Source of the DNA: Lindgomyces ingoldianus
Taxonomy: Eukaryota > Ascomycota > Dothideomycetes > Pleosporales > Lindgomycetaceae
Length of the DNA: 64,000 nucleotides
Assembly (NCBI RefSeq): GCF_010093535.1
Contig: NW_022985174.1
Span: 1,375,241-1,439,240 of the forward strand
Direction of reading: 5' to 3'
Positions 35,101-44,008 of this stretch are shown one piece after another; position 1 is the first letter of the stretch; each line of letters starts with the position of its first letter. The notes under the pieces were generated by a model. It did no database searches. It was not told where the DNA came from and saw only the letters and a list, made by a program, of their open reading frames with translations. Made by a program: the position numbers and the translations under genes.

Positions 35101-35794
35101 CGTCGGCCAAGTCGGTATTTCCATTTGCCAGTTCCCACTCGGGAGATAGCCTGGCCACCACTTGAGCCAATGTGCGGTAGTATTGTTTGGCATTTTGGGA
35201 GGTCTCTGCGGGAATCTGGTCGGCGAGGAAGCGCAGGATGGTTGCGAACTTTTCGTACTGGTTCCATTCCGAAAACCCCAGCCTGCCCCGCCGCTCCATA
35301 ACTGTCAACACTATCCTCTGTAATCGAAGGTATGCCAACGGCCACGGGCCCGTTGATGCGATCCCCACGGTTCGGACTGTCTCGATCTGGCGGAATCCAT
35401 AGTGCCGTATCCTTTGCAAGTCCTCCACATTGCGAATGTGAGTGAACTTCAAGAGTCGTTGCAGTTGTGCTAAAGCCTCTTGCTCAGAGCTGTATGGAAC
35501 GGCTTCCTGCGAGAACGCTCGATGGGTAGATGGTCCTTCAACAGCATCCCACTCGTCCCGCAGCTGCGATGCGAGTTGCTGCCGGATGCAGTGTCCCCTC
35601 CACACCCTCTGTAGTGTCCCAACTGCCTTCTGTTGGTCTCGCTCGCGCTGTCTCTGTATTCGCTCCTGTTGGGCGCGGTCCAGGGCAGCCTGGGACCCGG
35701 CTCCGCTGCCTACATTTCCGAATGCATGCGTCTTGCGGCCGGAGAGGTTTACCTGGCGCGGTCGCCGCGTGTTTCCACTAAAGGTTTGGAACAT
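32147..35794 (-). CDS. HECT E3 ubiquitin ligase, Hul5/UBE3C type
   Basis: A single exon encodes 1215 residues. Hul5-type ligases extend ubiquitin chains at the proteasome and in the nucleus and cytosol during protein quality control. The N-terminus (MFQTFSGNTRRPRQVNLSGR) is the family signature and is followed by an IQ-like helix, AVGTLQRVWRGHCIRQQ, at about 57-73. An acidic linker (VDEEEEEFDDT) lies before the catalytic half. The HECT domain begins at about residue 840 (QITFVDQFDTVEAGIDGGGV) and contains EFLGRIIGKCLYEGI. The catalytic cysteine is in LPSTSTCVNLLKLPMY, residue 1183, 32 residues before the end. The absence of introns and the full length indicate an intact gene. Confidence 0.93.
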   Translation of the reverse strand: MFQTFSGNTRRPRQVNLSGRKTHAFGNVGSGAGSQAALDRAQQERIQRQRERDQQKAVGTLQRVWRGHCIRQQLASQLRDEWDAVEGPSTHRAFSQEAVPYSSEQEALAQLQRLLKFTHIRNVEDLQRIRHYGFRQIETVRTVGIASTGPWPLAYLRLQRIVLTVMERRGRLGFSEWNQYEKFATILRFLADQIPAETSQNAKQYYRTLAQVVARLSPEWELANGNTDLADVPKAISEAVISPLTKVTGYTLNAYEAFGYIFMTLPILSAESSSALTQMFRDSLADSINYKLLANALATLFKSSGIISHLEIVETMSRLRLLACFIFFHRYAHNFHTPAAYSAHKDFVTVVSLLLNSLPTNIIEGQSTDTDRPEELDTPRTADAVNEFLKDQILSLVNQEGIGNLLSGSSRSSELSEEEKIEEARQLANYALALLRFFPRRGDEIRMWLYIGPSATRSDGSSQNLPAIKYFWEASKQSSVFSTILRDSRAAIELLRPKTVSLDISSAQNAPPTSLVHHAFWQAPKQDADRNAAIADEWRVILVFLELYTFVLKVMDDEEFFSSGRDPLSNQARDNALPLSDVKDLTTFLKNLGFTLYFNASDINVSEERDASSTSLSFFNPKMPEPQPQKQTTEPSVGGVAGLSLDYVKGLVTGLLRMVYERDSRRKFLPSDHWLMTSRFDMTGFIPAVVQEEESRHKIEEEDAEDVDEEEEEFDDTPQLIGTSRTQHQRRLERLQRQQRKASRRRYLQAVAPRLEILQNMPFFIPFTTRVQIFREFVNLDMTKRRGSADPEAWRWNVMHRPDAPQTFEKHSAKIRREHEFEDAFQQFYPLGQGLKEPIQITFVDQFDTVEAGIDGGGVTKEFLTSVTNRAFMPTNYIDMFVENDQHLLYPNPAAMEEHKEALKQAGLRENSAEFRLQVRELLQRYEFLGRIIGKCLYEGILADINFAPFFLRKWALTGGTGSAPKETGYRPTLNDLRDLDEALYQGLHQLKTYTGDVEDFSLNFTVTDTITTDFTTNPPTTRAVTKELQPGGSNIPVTNANRLVYISFMARHRLQNQPLFQTTAFLKGLSSMIQPSWLSMFNQSELQTLIGGTSSSIDVEDLRRNTIYGGTYVIGDDGLEHPTIQLFWKIMKKLSDGERRAVLKFVTSTPRAPLLGFGTLNPRFSIRDAGSDQERLPSTSTCVNLLKLPMYKDERVFKEKLLYSVFSGAGFDLS

Positions 35795-36747
35795 GGCCGT
35801 GGGCTGGGCAGGTGTGAGCGACAGTTTAGCGATAAGGAGGGAGGGGGGAGGAGGCGGAGTTGACGCACCAAAAAACTACAAAGTTTGAGATTCTAGACCT
35901 CATTCACTCGCCTCACAGGTGCCAGTCATGAAGAGTTAGGGCTAAATAGTCAGAGCCGATGGCGGTAGTGAGAAGGCCGTCACTTAGTCGATATGTGAGA
36001 TGTGAGGCTAGGCGGGAAGTTCTTTCCGGAAGAAATGCAGGGATAGGAAGTGGCGAGACGGGTGTGAGGGTGAACACTAAGGCTGCTTTGATTTCGATGA
36101 GCTTCTACGTTTGTCCAGTGAATGTCATGGTCGAGCTTCCTTCACGTAGGCAGTAGTCAGCACTCCCGCCGTCACTTAATTCCGACCCAGGTGGTCCGTG
36201 CACACATATTGGTCTATCTTTCACGTGTACATCTCTTGGCGCTTCTCTGCCCTTCGTCACACTTCAACGCCATCTCAGCAACACCAGAACCTCAAGACTC
36301 ATATTCGGGATGACAATGCTGCATTATGCCCTCTGGTATACCAGATTAGTCCATGGAGGATTACGTCAAGATCTTCCTAGGAAAAAGGACCCCAGTCGGG
36401 CTAAGTATGGCCTCCCAGTATCCATCGCCTCTAGGTACATATCTACATAAGAAAGCTCGAAATCCATATGTATAGCTATGCTCACTTCGCTAATTGCATC
36501 GTTCTTATGTTTCTGTCGCCCCTTGTCCCTTCTTGGTCGTTATTGAGGTAATTCTTGCTCAACATGAGCTTAGTTTATCACCCCTCCTATGGTTCTCCCG
36601 AGTCGGTACCTGTCTATCATGTACCTTTGCCCAGCACGCGCCCCACACATATTTTTCAACTACCTGGCCTTCTCCCTCTTCATGCCATACAGTCTTCGCA
36701 CTGAGGCTCATCTCTATCTGCGGAGTGTCCATTAGCGGTCTATTACG
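35795..36747. promoter_or_regulatory. Divergent region between HECT ligase and tail-anchored protein gene
   Basis: About 950 bp separates two divergent starts and should contain both promoters. Open frames of 60-110 codons on both strands here are not protein-like. Confidence 0.45.
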
Positions 36748-37342
36748 ATGGCAGCAAGTCGTGCACCGACTCCTCCACCCCCTTGCGGTAGCATTAGGAA
36801 CGGACCGTGTCCTGCGCATCAAGTTGTAAGTTCCGACTAGCCCGACTGGCAATCTATATTTTTCTCATCATTCGTAGCACGCTTTCCTGCCTGTCGATTA
36901 CTTCAACCTACCATGCGACCATGGCGCTACGTCTGCATTTTGCAACAGCCTAGAAGCCAGGAACACCAATTTCCGGATTGCAGATAGCCCCACGCCCCCG
37001 AATTCCGTCAACAATGGCCGCCGACATAGCCTCGACTCTCCGGCCACTCCACCCCCGAGCTATCAGGCTAGTAGTAGGGTTCATCACGTCCGCACCCGTT
37101 CCCAAGCCCACCAGTTGTCTAGTGAGCACACTGCTTGGGATCTCGAGATCGCCCGACGATATCACACCTGGCCGAGTGTGCGCCGATTTACCCCGCTAGG
37201 ATTGCAACAGGCCTCGAAACGAAGGAAGAGCATGCCCAGCCGGGGGTGGGCTGTTTGGCTTCTCATCTTGGTTTTTCTATGTGGCCTTGGGGGGTTCTTT
37301 GTATGGATTTCGAAGCTTCCGGAGAGTCATTCACATACGTGA
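36748..37342 (+). CDS. Small tail-anchored protein with proline-rich PPxY-type motif
   Basis: Two exons, 36748-36825 and 36878-37342, total 543 nt, giving 180 residues. The intron has a perfect GTAAGT donor and a TTCGTAG acceptor, and the frame closes exactly. The protein starts MAASRAPTPPPPCGS, has Ser/Pro-rich disordered parts with the motif TPPPSYQ (a PPxY core of the kind bound by WW domains), then a charged segment AWDLEIARRYHTWPSVRRF, a basic stretch, and a single C-terminal helix (WAVWLLILVFLCGLGGFFVW) with a short tail. This layout suggests a tail-anchored endomembrane protein and possible adaptor of a Rsp5-type ligase; both are inference. No named family was recognised. Neither exon alone is conspicuous, so it is easy to miss. 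Confidence 0.7.
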
Positions 37343-37520
37343 GAGCTGCGAGGACCTGGTAGGCGGTGAGCAGGGTGCGGAGTGTATCTTGGTTCGTCTC
37401 ATACGAAGTCGATGTCTCATCACTGCCAATGGCCAGTTTGCTTATTTCAGTTCTTCCTCGTTCAAGATCTTTATATGTTCCACAAGGCCAAGGACTCGCC
37501 GTGCTGGTCTCTAGGCGCTC

Positions 37521-39180
37521 TTACACTTTATCAACTTCCTGATCCTCAAATCTGAGTTCTGGAACGCTTTCCCTCTTCAATATACCTTTCTCACCTAAGC
37601 CTAGCCCCGCTCTTGCCCTGCCTGCCCCCATCTCTGCCAGACTCCTTCCGCTGCGTCTCTCTTCTTCCCAAGCCAAACCTTCTAGCCTCTGCTGAGTCTG
37701 CTCCTCCTTCTCGTCTTGACTCATTTCTGGTCCCAACAATAGCCACAAAACAGCATGTATGCCCAAGCTGCGCCCACGAAATCCCTATCACTTTCCCATA
37801 ATCAAATCTCTTTGTACGGTTTGCTTTGGGGGGCAGCAGATACCGTTCACCGATTGTTGGTTGAATAGCCGCCGACGTAGAAGACGCAAGATTGCCGAGT
37901 TGATATGTGAGCCCGACGACGAGGGTTCGTAGGGCTGGAGGCACGAGTTCCATGAGATAGATTGGAATCGGATCCCAGACCCCCCTACGAAGATCTATTC
38001 AAAAAATACCGGAGCAATCAGTGTCAAGTTCCTCGGAAGGACATATTCAGGGACAAGCGAGCCCCCAATTACATACGCAATGCACATCGTTAGTCGCCTT
38101 CCAGGCACGCTGCTGATGAAGCCGATTGTTGTGCCACCGATAAGCGCCCCGATCTACCCTATGGCCGTGATGATGGTGGTGTTTGTTGCAGATTTGCTAA
38201 CCTGGTCTTTGAGGAAGGTTGAACAGAAGTCCTGAGATCTGTGGGAGCAAGAATTGAGGCCTGCCATGCCGATGACCATGTAGATGAGGAGGACCTAATT
38301 TTGCTTGACGGTCAGCCATGCTTCGCGGCTGAATGCTTGAAGCCCGTTTCTTTTTGCGACTTCCCCATCCCCATTTCTAGTTTCGTTGGTAGAATTCACA
38401 GTCTACTATTTGTGAAGAAGAGCGTGGCGGCTCTCGCGCTCTGCTTGCTGGACAAGGAAGTGATTCGTCTCAGGTAGACACAGGAGGAATGCGATGATGA
38501 GGATTGGCGGTCCAGCACCAAACCAGAACAAGCTACGCCAACCTTGGGTGGTCGTGGGTACGATTTCACGGTAGAAAATTGGAGCGAGGAGGTAGCCTGT
38601 TGCATATCCTTGTTCAAAGAGCCCTGAAAGGATACCGCGAGCTTCGTAAGGGAGGTCCTCAAGAGCGGTAGATGCTGCTAGGCCGAAGATCCCTAGGGCA
38701 TGTTAGTTATTACGAGGATAGAGGGAAGGGAAGAGCACATACCACCTATGGCGATTTTGAACAGCGCTCTCACAGCAAGAAACTCGCTTAAAGAGTGCGT
38801 GAACCCCGTTCCAAGTTCGAGTATGACAAGGGCACTAAGGTTGGTCACGAAGGGCTACTTCCTACCATATCAATCAGACAGAGATCCAATTATAGGCGCT
38901 CCCACAGAACGAAGCATAATGGTAACCGTAAAGCCTTAGAAATTGCTTAACGCGTTATGCGTCATGCTAGGGATTGAAGAGACCTACCTAGGAAACATCC
39001 GAGTTGGCGACATTAAACTCTTTTGCAATTTTAGAGACAGCCAACGACACAGTGAAGAAGTCGAATGCATTTCAAGCCCATCCTAGGAAGCCGACACAAA
39101 ATATGAGCCAATGGTGTCGGCTGAGCTGGCTAAGGATGTGGATTGAATTTTAGCGTGGGAATTCTTCAACAGTCAAAGAT
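37521..39180 (-). pseudogene. JEN-type carboxylate (lactate/pyruvate) transporter relic
   Basis: The MFS carboxylate:proton symporter fold is recognisable on the minus strand. Near 39150-39010 stands GFLGWA-stop-NAFDFFTVSLAV, where the family has a tryptophan. Near 38700-38470 are DLPYEARGILSGLFEQGYATGYLLAPI and WRSLFWFGAGPPILI. Near 38200-38000 are IGALIGGTTIGFISS and GRRLTMCIAYVIGGSLVPEY. Near 37950-37800 are LRTLVVGLTYQLGNLASS and NRTKRFDYGKVIGI. After that the C-terminal tail continues in a shifted frame to a stop at 37521. At least three in-frame stops fit TGG to TGA/TAG or CAG to TAG. Functional copies import lactate, pyruvate or dicarboxylates at the plasma membrane. Confidence 0.82.
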
Positions 39181-40838
39181 AATTTCACGCACCAAGTTAG
39201 TGTAGGTCATTTCAGGTTCTTACTCTGGGTGGTCGCAAATTTGGAATGCGGGTGAGGAAATAACATCTAATTTGGAAAGGGGAGTAGAACCACCCCACTG
39301 CCATATGGTTTCTCATACCGACCGTTTGTTCAGCTAAAGTAAGTACACTCAAAGGGGCAAACAGTAAACACTACGACTCGGACCTGGGGGTCAACTAAGG
39401 AGGGGTTTTATGGCCATTCGCTGACGGGAAGGATCCCTGCTCTGTTCCTAACCCCAACTCGAGTCAGTAGTTGAATGCTCCGCGACGGAGATGTCCCACA
39501 TGCAAGCCTACAAAGCCCTATATTCCTCTAGAACTTGAACCGTCGTTCCTTAGCCCTTCAAACCTGCCCTATTGCGCCGTTTATTTTTAGAAGGTAGTTG
39601 GTCGCGAACATTTTCCAAGAAGCTTCCCAGCTTTTCTGTAGTTGGGCGGAAGAGAGAAGATCAGTTAAGCCATATGACAGTGCCGAGATGTCGAGATCTT
39701 AACCACTGGTGAATGGGTCGCACAGTGGTGTGGGTGATATACAGCCAAGATAAGGAGACGCGGGGGAGTAGTGTCTATGATCAACCACCTACCGTGCCGG
39801 TCTGAGGTGGGGCCTCCGCCTGCCTAATAAACCATTGGTTATTCTAGGGCAGGACTCACAATCTCACGTACTCTCACCCCAAGAACCTCACTCATGACTG
39901 ACAGAGTCATCCTCTTGGTATAGCATACTAGCACATAGCACGAAGCTTACAGTAAATAATGTTAATTCGTTAACCCGTTGCTTGGATTAAGACCAGCGTC
40001 AACAGGATACAAATATATGCCAATAATAACCCCTGCCATGTGTTCAAACAGTGAAACTGGCTCCTTATGAAGAGAGCAAGCTTGGAGAGGAATGCTAAAA
40101 TCTTCGCCTCTTCCTAGTACAAGGGGTACCACCTCAGTATACGAGTTGAAGTGCTCGAAAGACGGAGTCAGGCACTTGAGCCTCTCTAGGAGTTCCCTCT
40201 TGACGCCTGCTAGTACCTAGCTAGTTGAATTCTGGAAAAATATTCTTCTACTTGCATTTCTTCCCCGCTTAGATCGAAACCCAGTTAGTGGTGGCCCCTT
40301 ATTAAGAAGATATTTGAGGACTTCCGTGTAGAGTGTCCTTAATATCAAACGAACCACTATCACCACCATTGAATTTGAGCACAGTAGCGTAATATTCAAT
40401 CCTATTTGGTTAGCTCGAGCCCATATGGTGAAGGTTTTGTGTGAAGAGGAAACTCCAAGAATGCGTCGATCACGGTTAGGGGGGCCCCCTTTCTGATATT
40501 TGTGAATGAGTACTATGTGAAGGAGTTATAAAGAATCAACCAAGTGAAGGGACCTAGTATTGGTGGTGACATAATGTTTGCGCCGGCAATGGCTCATCTC
40601 ATGCTAACTGCCCCTCCTCTTACGATATCCTATGGTCTCGGTGGAAATTCGATCTTGCATAACTTACCGCTGTTTCTAGATCAGGTCCCTCATGCAAGCC
40701 AGGCCAACGTTAGTTCCTGCATTTCCTATAGAGTATCCCCAGCGCTAAGGGTTCTCCTCCCTCTTCACTCCACCATAGACTCTACTCTACCCCCCCCCCA
40801 GCTCGACTACATTCCTTCGTCCAATTGGATTGCCAACC
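39181..40838. other. Gene-free 1.65 kb region
   Basis: No open frame on either strand shows a recognisable motif. Base composition is mixed, with AT-rich patches near 39950-40020. It holds the upstream sequence of the first cysteine-rich gene; a TATAAAG at about 40528 is too distant to be its core promoter. Confidence 0.5.
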
Positions 40839-41159
40839 ATGCAGATCTCTCTTCTCGTCACTTTGGCCGCCGCTAACTTTGCGGTCGCTCTGCCCAACCC
40901 TACCGAAGAAGTCAACAATGACCACTCCCCCACCAAGACGGCCGACAGAGCTTTACTCGCTCCACCGCCAACCCCGCTACGCCATGACTGCAACGACTGC
41001 ACGACCTACTATAACTATTGCGCAGACCTTTGCGGAGGAGATGTGTGTTGTCTTCACAAATGCAAGATCCAAACTTGCCTTCATGGTGGACAACCCTGTA
41101 GTTGGGTCGGCGCGTGCGGTGCCCACTACTGCCCAGACAAAACCCCAAAAGGATGTTAA
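40839..41159 (+). CDS. Small secreted cysteine-rich protein 1 (candidate effector)
   Basis: The ATG at 40839 sits in a good ACC-ATG context; a reading from 40830 would need a TTG start. The 106-residue product has a clear signal peptide (MQISLLVTLAAANFAVALP), a short Pro/Thr-rich propeptide-like stretch, and a cysteine-dense mature part with 12 cysteines. Ten of them follow C-x2-C-x6-C-x3-C-x5-C-x3-C-x4-C-x6-C-x5-C-x4-C, the same scaffold as the gene at 41741. The two extra cysteines are one beside the fifth scaffold position and the C-terminal residue. Twelve cysteines could make six disulphides. No known toxin or hydrophobin motif was recognised. It lies in a gene-poor stretch next to a decayed transporter. 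Confidence 0.75.
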   Translation: MQISLLVTLAAANFAVALPNPTEEVNNDHSPTKTADRALLAPPPTPLRHDCNDCTTYYNYCADLCGGDVCCLHKCKIQTCLHGGQPCSWVGACGAHYCPDKTPKGC

Positions 41160-41740
41160 ATACTTCACATCAGCACTGGTAAGTCATTCAAAAATACGCA
41201 GCACATGTACTCTGAGTTGCTCACTGGATTCAGGTGGCAGGTATTGTACCCCAGGTGAAGTATTCCGCCGATTTCGGTAAAATTAGATAGAGATATACGG
41301 TGGGAGGATTCACGTCTAATACTCGATTTCGGTACTCTATTTGGAGTCTCTCACTTGGATTGATGAAGATGGTTAATGCTTTCATGGGAGACATTCATAC
41401 CTAACTTAACGAAGGGCCTAGTATAATTATTAAAGGATTCATGGCAAGTCAAGCAGGATCCTCAGAACTTACAATGATGCTCATGTTCTAGTCATATAAG
41501 CAGCATGGTGACTACCGTAAGGCGGTGATTGAGGTTGTGATCATGTGGTCCACACCGCCTTCCCGCGTTGATGCGGACTCTTCTGACTGACCCTCTGTTA
41601 CGTTGACCCTCCTGCAGCCAAAGCCAACGGATATAAGGACCAGTCACGCGAACTTCTTCCACTTCCCATCCACGCTCCTTTCCTCTCCATCGGACACTCC
41701 CACTTTCTTCCTCTAGTCGATCCACCAACTATCAATAGCC
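41160..41740 (+). promoter_or_regulatory. Spacer and promoter between the two cysteine-rich genes
   Basis: The 581-bp spacer contains a TATA-like GGATATAAGGAC at about 41629-41640, roughly 105 bp upstream of the second ATG, followed by a pyrimidine-rich stretch typical of strong fungal promoters. Confidence 0.45.
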
Positions 41741-42028
41741 ATGAAGCTTTTACCGTTCCTTCTACTCCTGGCTTGCACCAGCTTTAGCCTCGTTACGACG
41801 ATCCACACCAGCAACTCAGTCCGCGACATCCAGAGAGGTTCTCTAAACCTCTGCGCCACGTGTGATCATGACTTCACGAAGTGCATTCGAGGATGCTCCG
41901 GCAAAACCGACTGTAGGAATAACTGCAAAAAAGGCATCTGCGACCATTCTCCAATCAAACAATGCAGGAAAGGAGGAGATTGCGACAAGTACTGTCATGG
42001 CTTCTTGAACCTTCCACCTAGACTTTGA
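41741..42028 (+). CDS. Small secreted cysteine-rich protein 2 (paralogue of the upstream gene)
   Basis: The 95-residue product starts with the signal peptide MKLLPFLLLLACTSFSLVTT. The mature part has ten cysteines spaced C-x2-C-x6-C-x3-C-x5-C-x3-C-x4-C-x7-C-x5-C-x3-C, which matches ten of the twelve in the protein encoded at 40839 with one-residue differences at two gaps. Outside the cysteines the two sequences are very different, as expected for fast-evolving secreted proteins. The mature protein is basic (RNNCKKG, RKGG). Same orientation and 581-bp spacing point to a tandem duplication. Function is unknown; effector or antimicrobial activity is possible. No intron is needed. Confidence 0.75.
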   Translation: MKLLPFLLLLACTSFSLVTTIHTSNSVRDIQRGSLNLCATCDHDFTKCIRGCSGKTDCRNNCKKGICDHSPIKQCRKGGDCDKYCHGFLNLPPRL

Positions 42029-42533
42029 GCTTGCGACAAACATCCTCCCCGCATTCTCCCTGATCCTCCTAGCCATGAAATCTGGACTTCCCCAAATGCG
42101 TAAGGGGAACTAACCCTCCTCGAAGAATGCTACAACGATACTTGCGGAATAAGGAAGTGCAGACAGTGAGCTTGCGTCAGGATGGGTCCCTGCTGTGATC
42201 TAATAGGTGCTTTCAGCAAATGTTGCCTTGAAGGATGGCTATTAGAAGGATTTCTAGGGTAATAGAAGTCCTCTCCACTCTTATAACGCGCCAATAGTTT
42301 CTCCACCGCTACTTGAATGCTGATTAGTATCACCATGTGGGGGATTAAGAAGCCCGAAAGCGGTCTTATGCTGAGGCGTCTTGGTACATCCTACCAAAAA
42401 ATGGTCAGATGAGTGTAGATCTCACTATCCCTTTGCTAGACTTGGAGGGGGGAGCGTTAGTTAAATGCAGTCCTCTAACTTGAATTAGGCCTTGACCCAA
42501 TCCACCCTACGTGCTACTACACAGTAGCCCAAA
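42029..42533. other. Intergenic region, nothing recognised
   Basis: This is the convergent 3' flank of the cysteine-rich gene and the acetyltransferase gene. No further cysteine-rich frame was found here. Confidence 0.5.
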
Positions 42534-43277
42534 CTAATTTTGGGGGTATCTGATCAAAGCAACATGCGTTTCGCTGCCCTCTCCCCCAAATCTGCTCAAT
42601 TCGTCAATGGTTTGACTGCCGGCTTCTTGGAAACCCAATCTCTTGTATAATCGCATGGCACTGTTATCGCTTGCAGTATCAAGATACACAATGACACCCT
42701 TTATGTCTGCCTGAGGGAACACCCATTCAATAAGGTGAGATGCAAGACCTTGGCCTCGATAGTTAGGATGTGTGGCAAGGTTCTCTAGGCCTGTGGTTGC
42801 CGTTTAGCTGGACATGCGTGAGAATGCTAGAGGTCAAGCCATACGGTAATGTTCCCTCTCCCCCAGCACTTCATTCCTCAACTTCCGCAGACTTACGGTA
42901 AACTCCATAATCAAATCTTTATTACTATTTTCCGGTAGCCTCTGCCGATAGCCCTCATCTTCGAGCCGCTGTCTTTCCTCTTTCTCGCCTGCCATCTCTT
43001 TCTTATTTCCTTCCCCATTCTTGCTGCTGATTGGGGCAGACCATTGTGCCACAGACACAACCTCATCAGTCTCAGGATGCCGAGCGACAATGAATAGGCA
43101 GTGTGGCTTTCGAATTTGATCGACGATTCGAGGGGCCATGGCCTTGGCTAGCGAAGGTGGGTTGATTTTGCCGAATTGGAGTTGTGTAAAGGGAGAGGTC
43201 CAAGATAGTGCGAAGAGGGTCGCAATTGCGTGGGCATCGGAGGAGGTGGCTTCTCCGAGGGGATATTTGACGCCCAT
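42534..43277 (-). CDS. GNAT-family N-acetyltransferase
   Basis: The first exon starts MGVKYPLGEATSSDAHAIAT and reaches REHY at about 42845. An intron of about 65 nt (GTATGG to CCACAG) joins it as EHYR/LENLATHPNYRGQGLASHLI, which contains the acetyl-CoA pyrophosphate-binding loop RGQGLA of GNAT motif A. Motif B follows as VYLDTASDNSAMRLYKRLGF. The N-terminal half carries a lysine/glutamate-rich insert (about residues 85-110). The product is about 215 residues, normal for the family. The acceptor substrate cannot be deduced. It is intact. Confidence 0.85.
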
Positions 43278-44008
43278 GGCAACAGCTCTAGTGTAGAGGT
43301 CAGAATCAGCGCAGATAGTTGCCCTTATGTCGGTAAAGACGGAAGCAAGTCATGGGGCACATCCTGGAACATATTCGGAGGATGCTAATCACCAACTTAG
43401 CTATTGGGAGTAAGAAGGCGGTGGGCATGCCGGGGAAGTGGAGCTCAAGCTTCAGCGCCAAGGCTCCATGGCTGAATGAGGGATAGCGCGAAAGGCTGCT
43501 CCACACATCACCACATTCACTAATACCAATTTTCTCCCACTCCTAATCACTCTTCCCTTTAGTCTATTGTGTAACCCCAGAAATCTATAGCGACTAGGCT
43601 TAGTATCTCATCCGACGCATTCTCTTAATGATCTTCAGATTTTCCTCAAATTGCATCACAGCCTTGGTGGATCCGGAACTTCATTTCCCCCCACTCTTCT
43701 ACGGCCACAGGCATATTTAAATTTACATTGCGGGTTTCAAAGTGCAGTACGTCAGTGTTTTCCCTTTATGGTATATTTTACGAAGACAATCCTTCCTGGA
43801 CTGTGGGATCACGGAAGTGCTGCGAAAGTCTCTACAGCTCAAAGATTCTTCATTCTTGTCTGCTTATTTGTTGGGGAGACTGATAAATTGATTTACGAAA
43901 TATCTCAGGTGGCTATGGCGAAAAGAAATGAAAGGAAAAATATCTCCGTGTGGGAAAAAAAAATCTTTTTCTGAAAATACTGAAATCCAACCCCAAACAG
44001 CGACCTCT
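43278..44008. other. Intergenic region, nothing recognised
   Basis: It holds the promoter of the acetyltransferase and the 3' flank of the transcription-factor-like gene. A 107-codon plus frame at 43651-43974 lacks any motif. Confidence 0.5.

Noticed and set aside
35442..35888. 148-codon plus-strand frame opposite the HECT gene start
   Set aside because: Shadow of the strongly coding minus strand; cysteine/serine-rich composition from the reverse of Gln/Arg codons.
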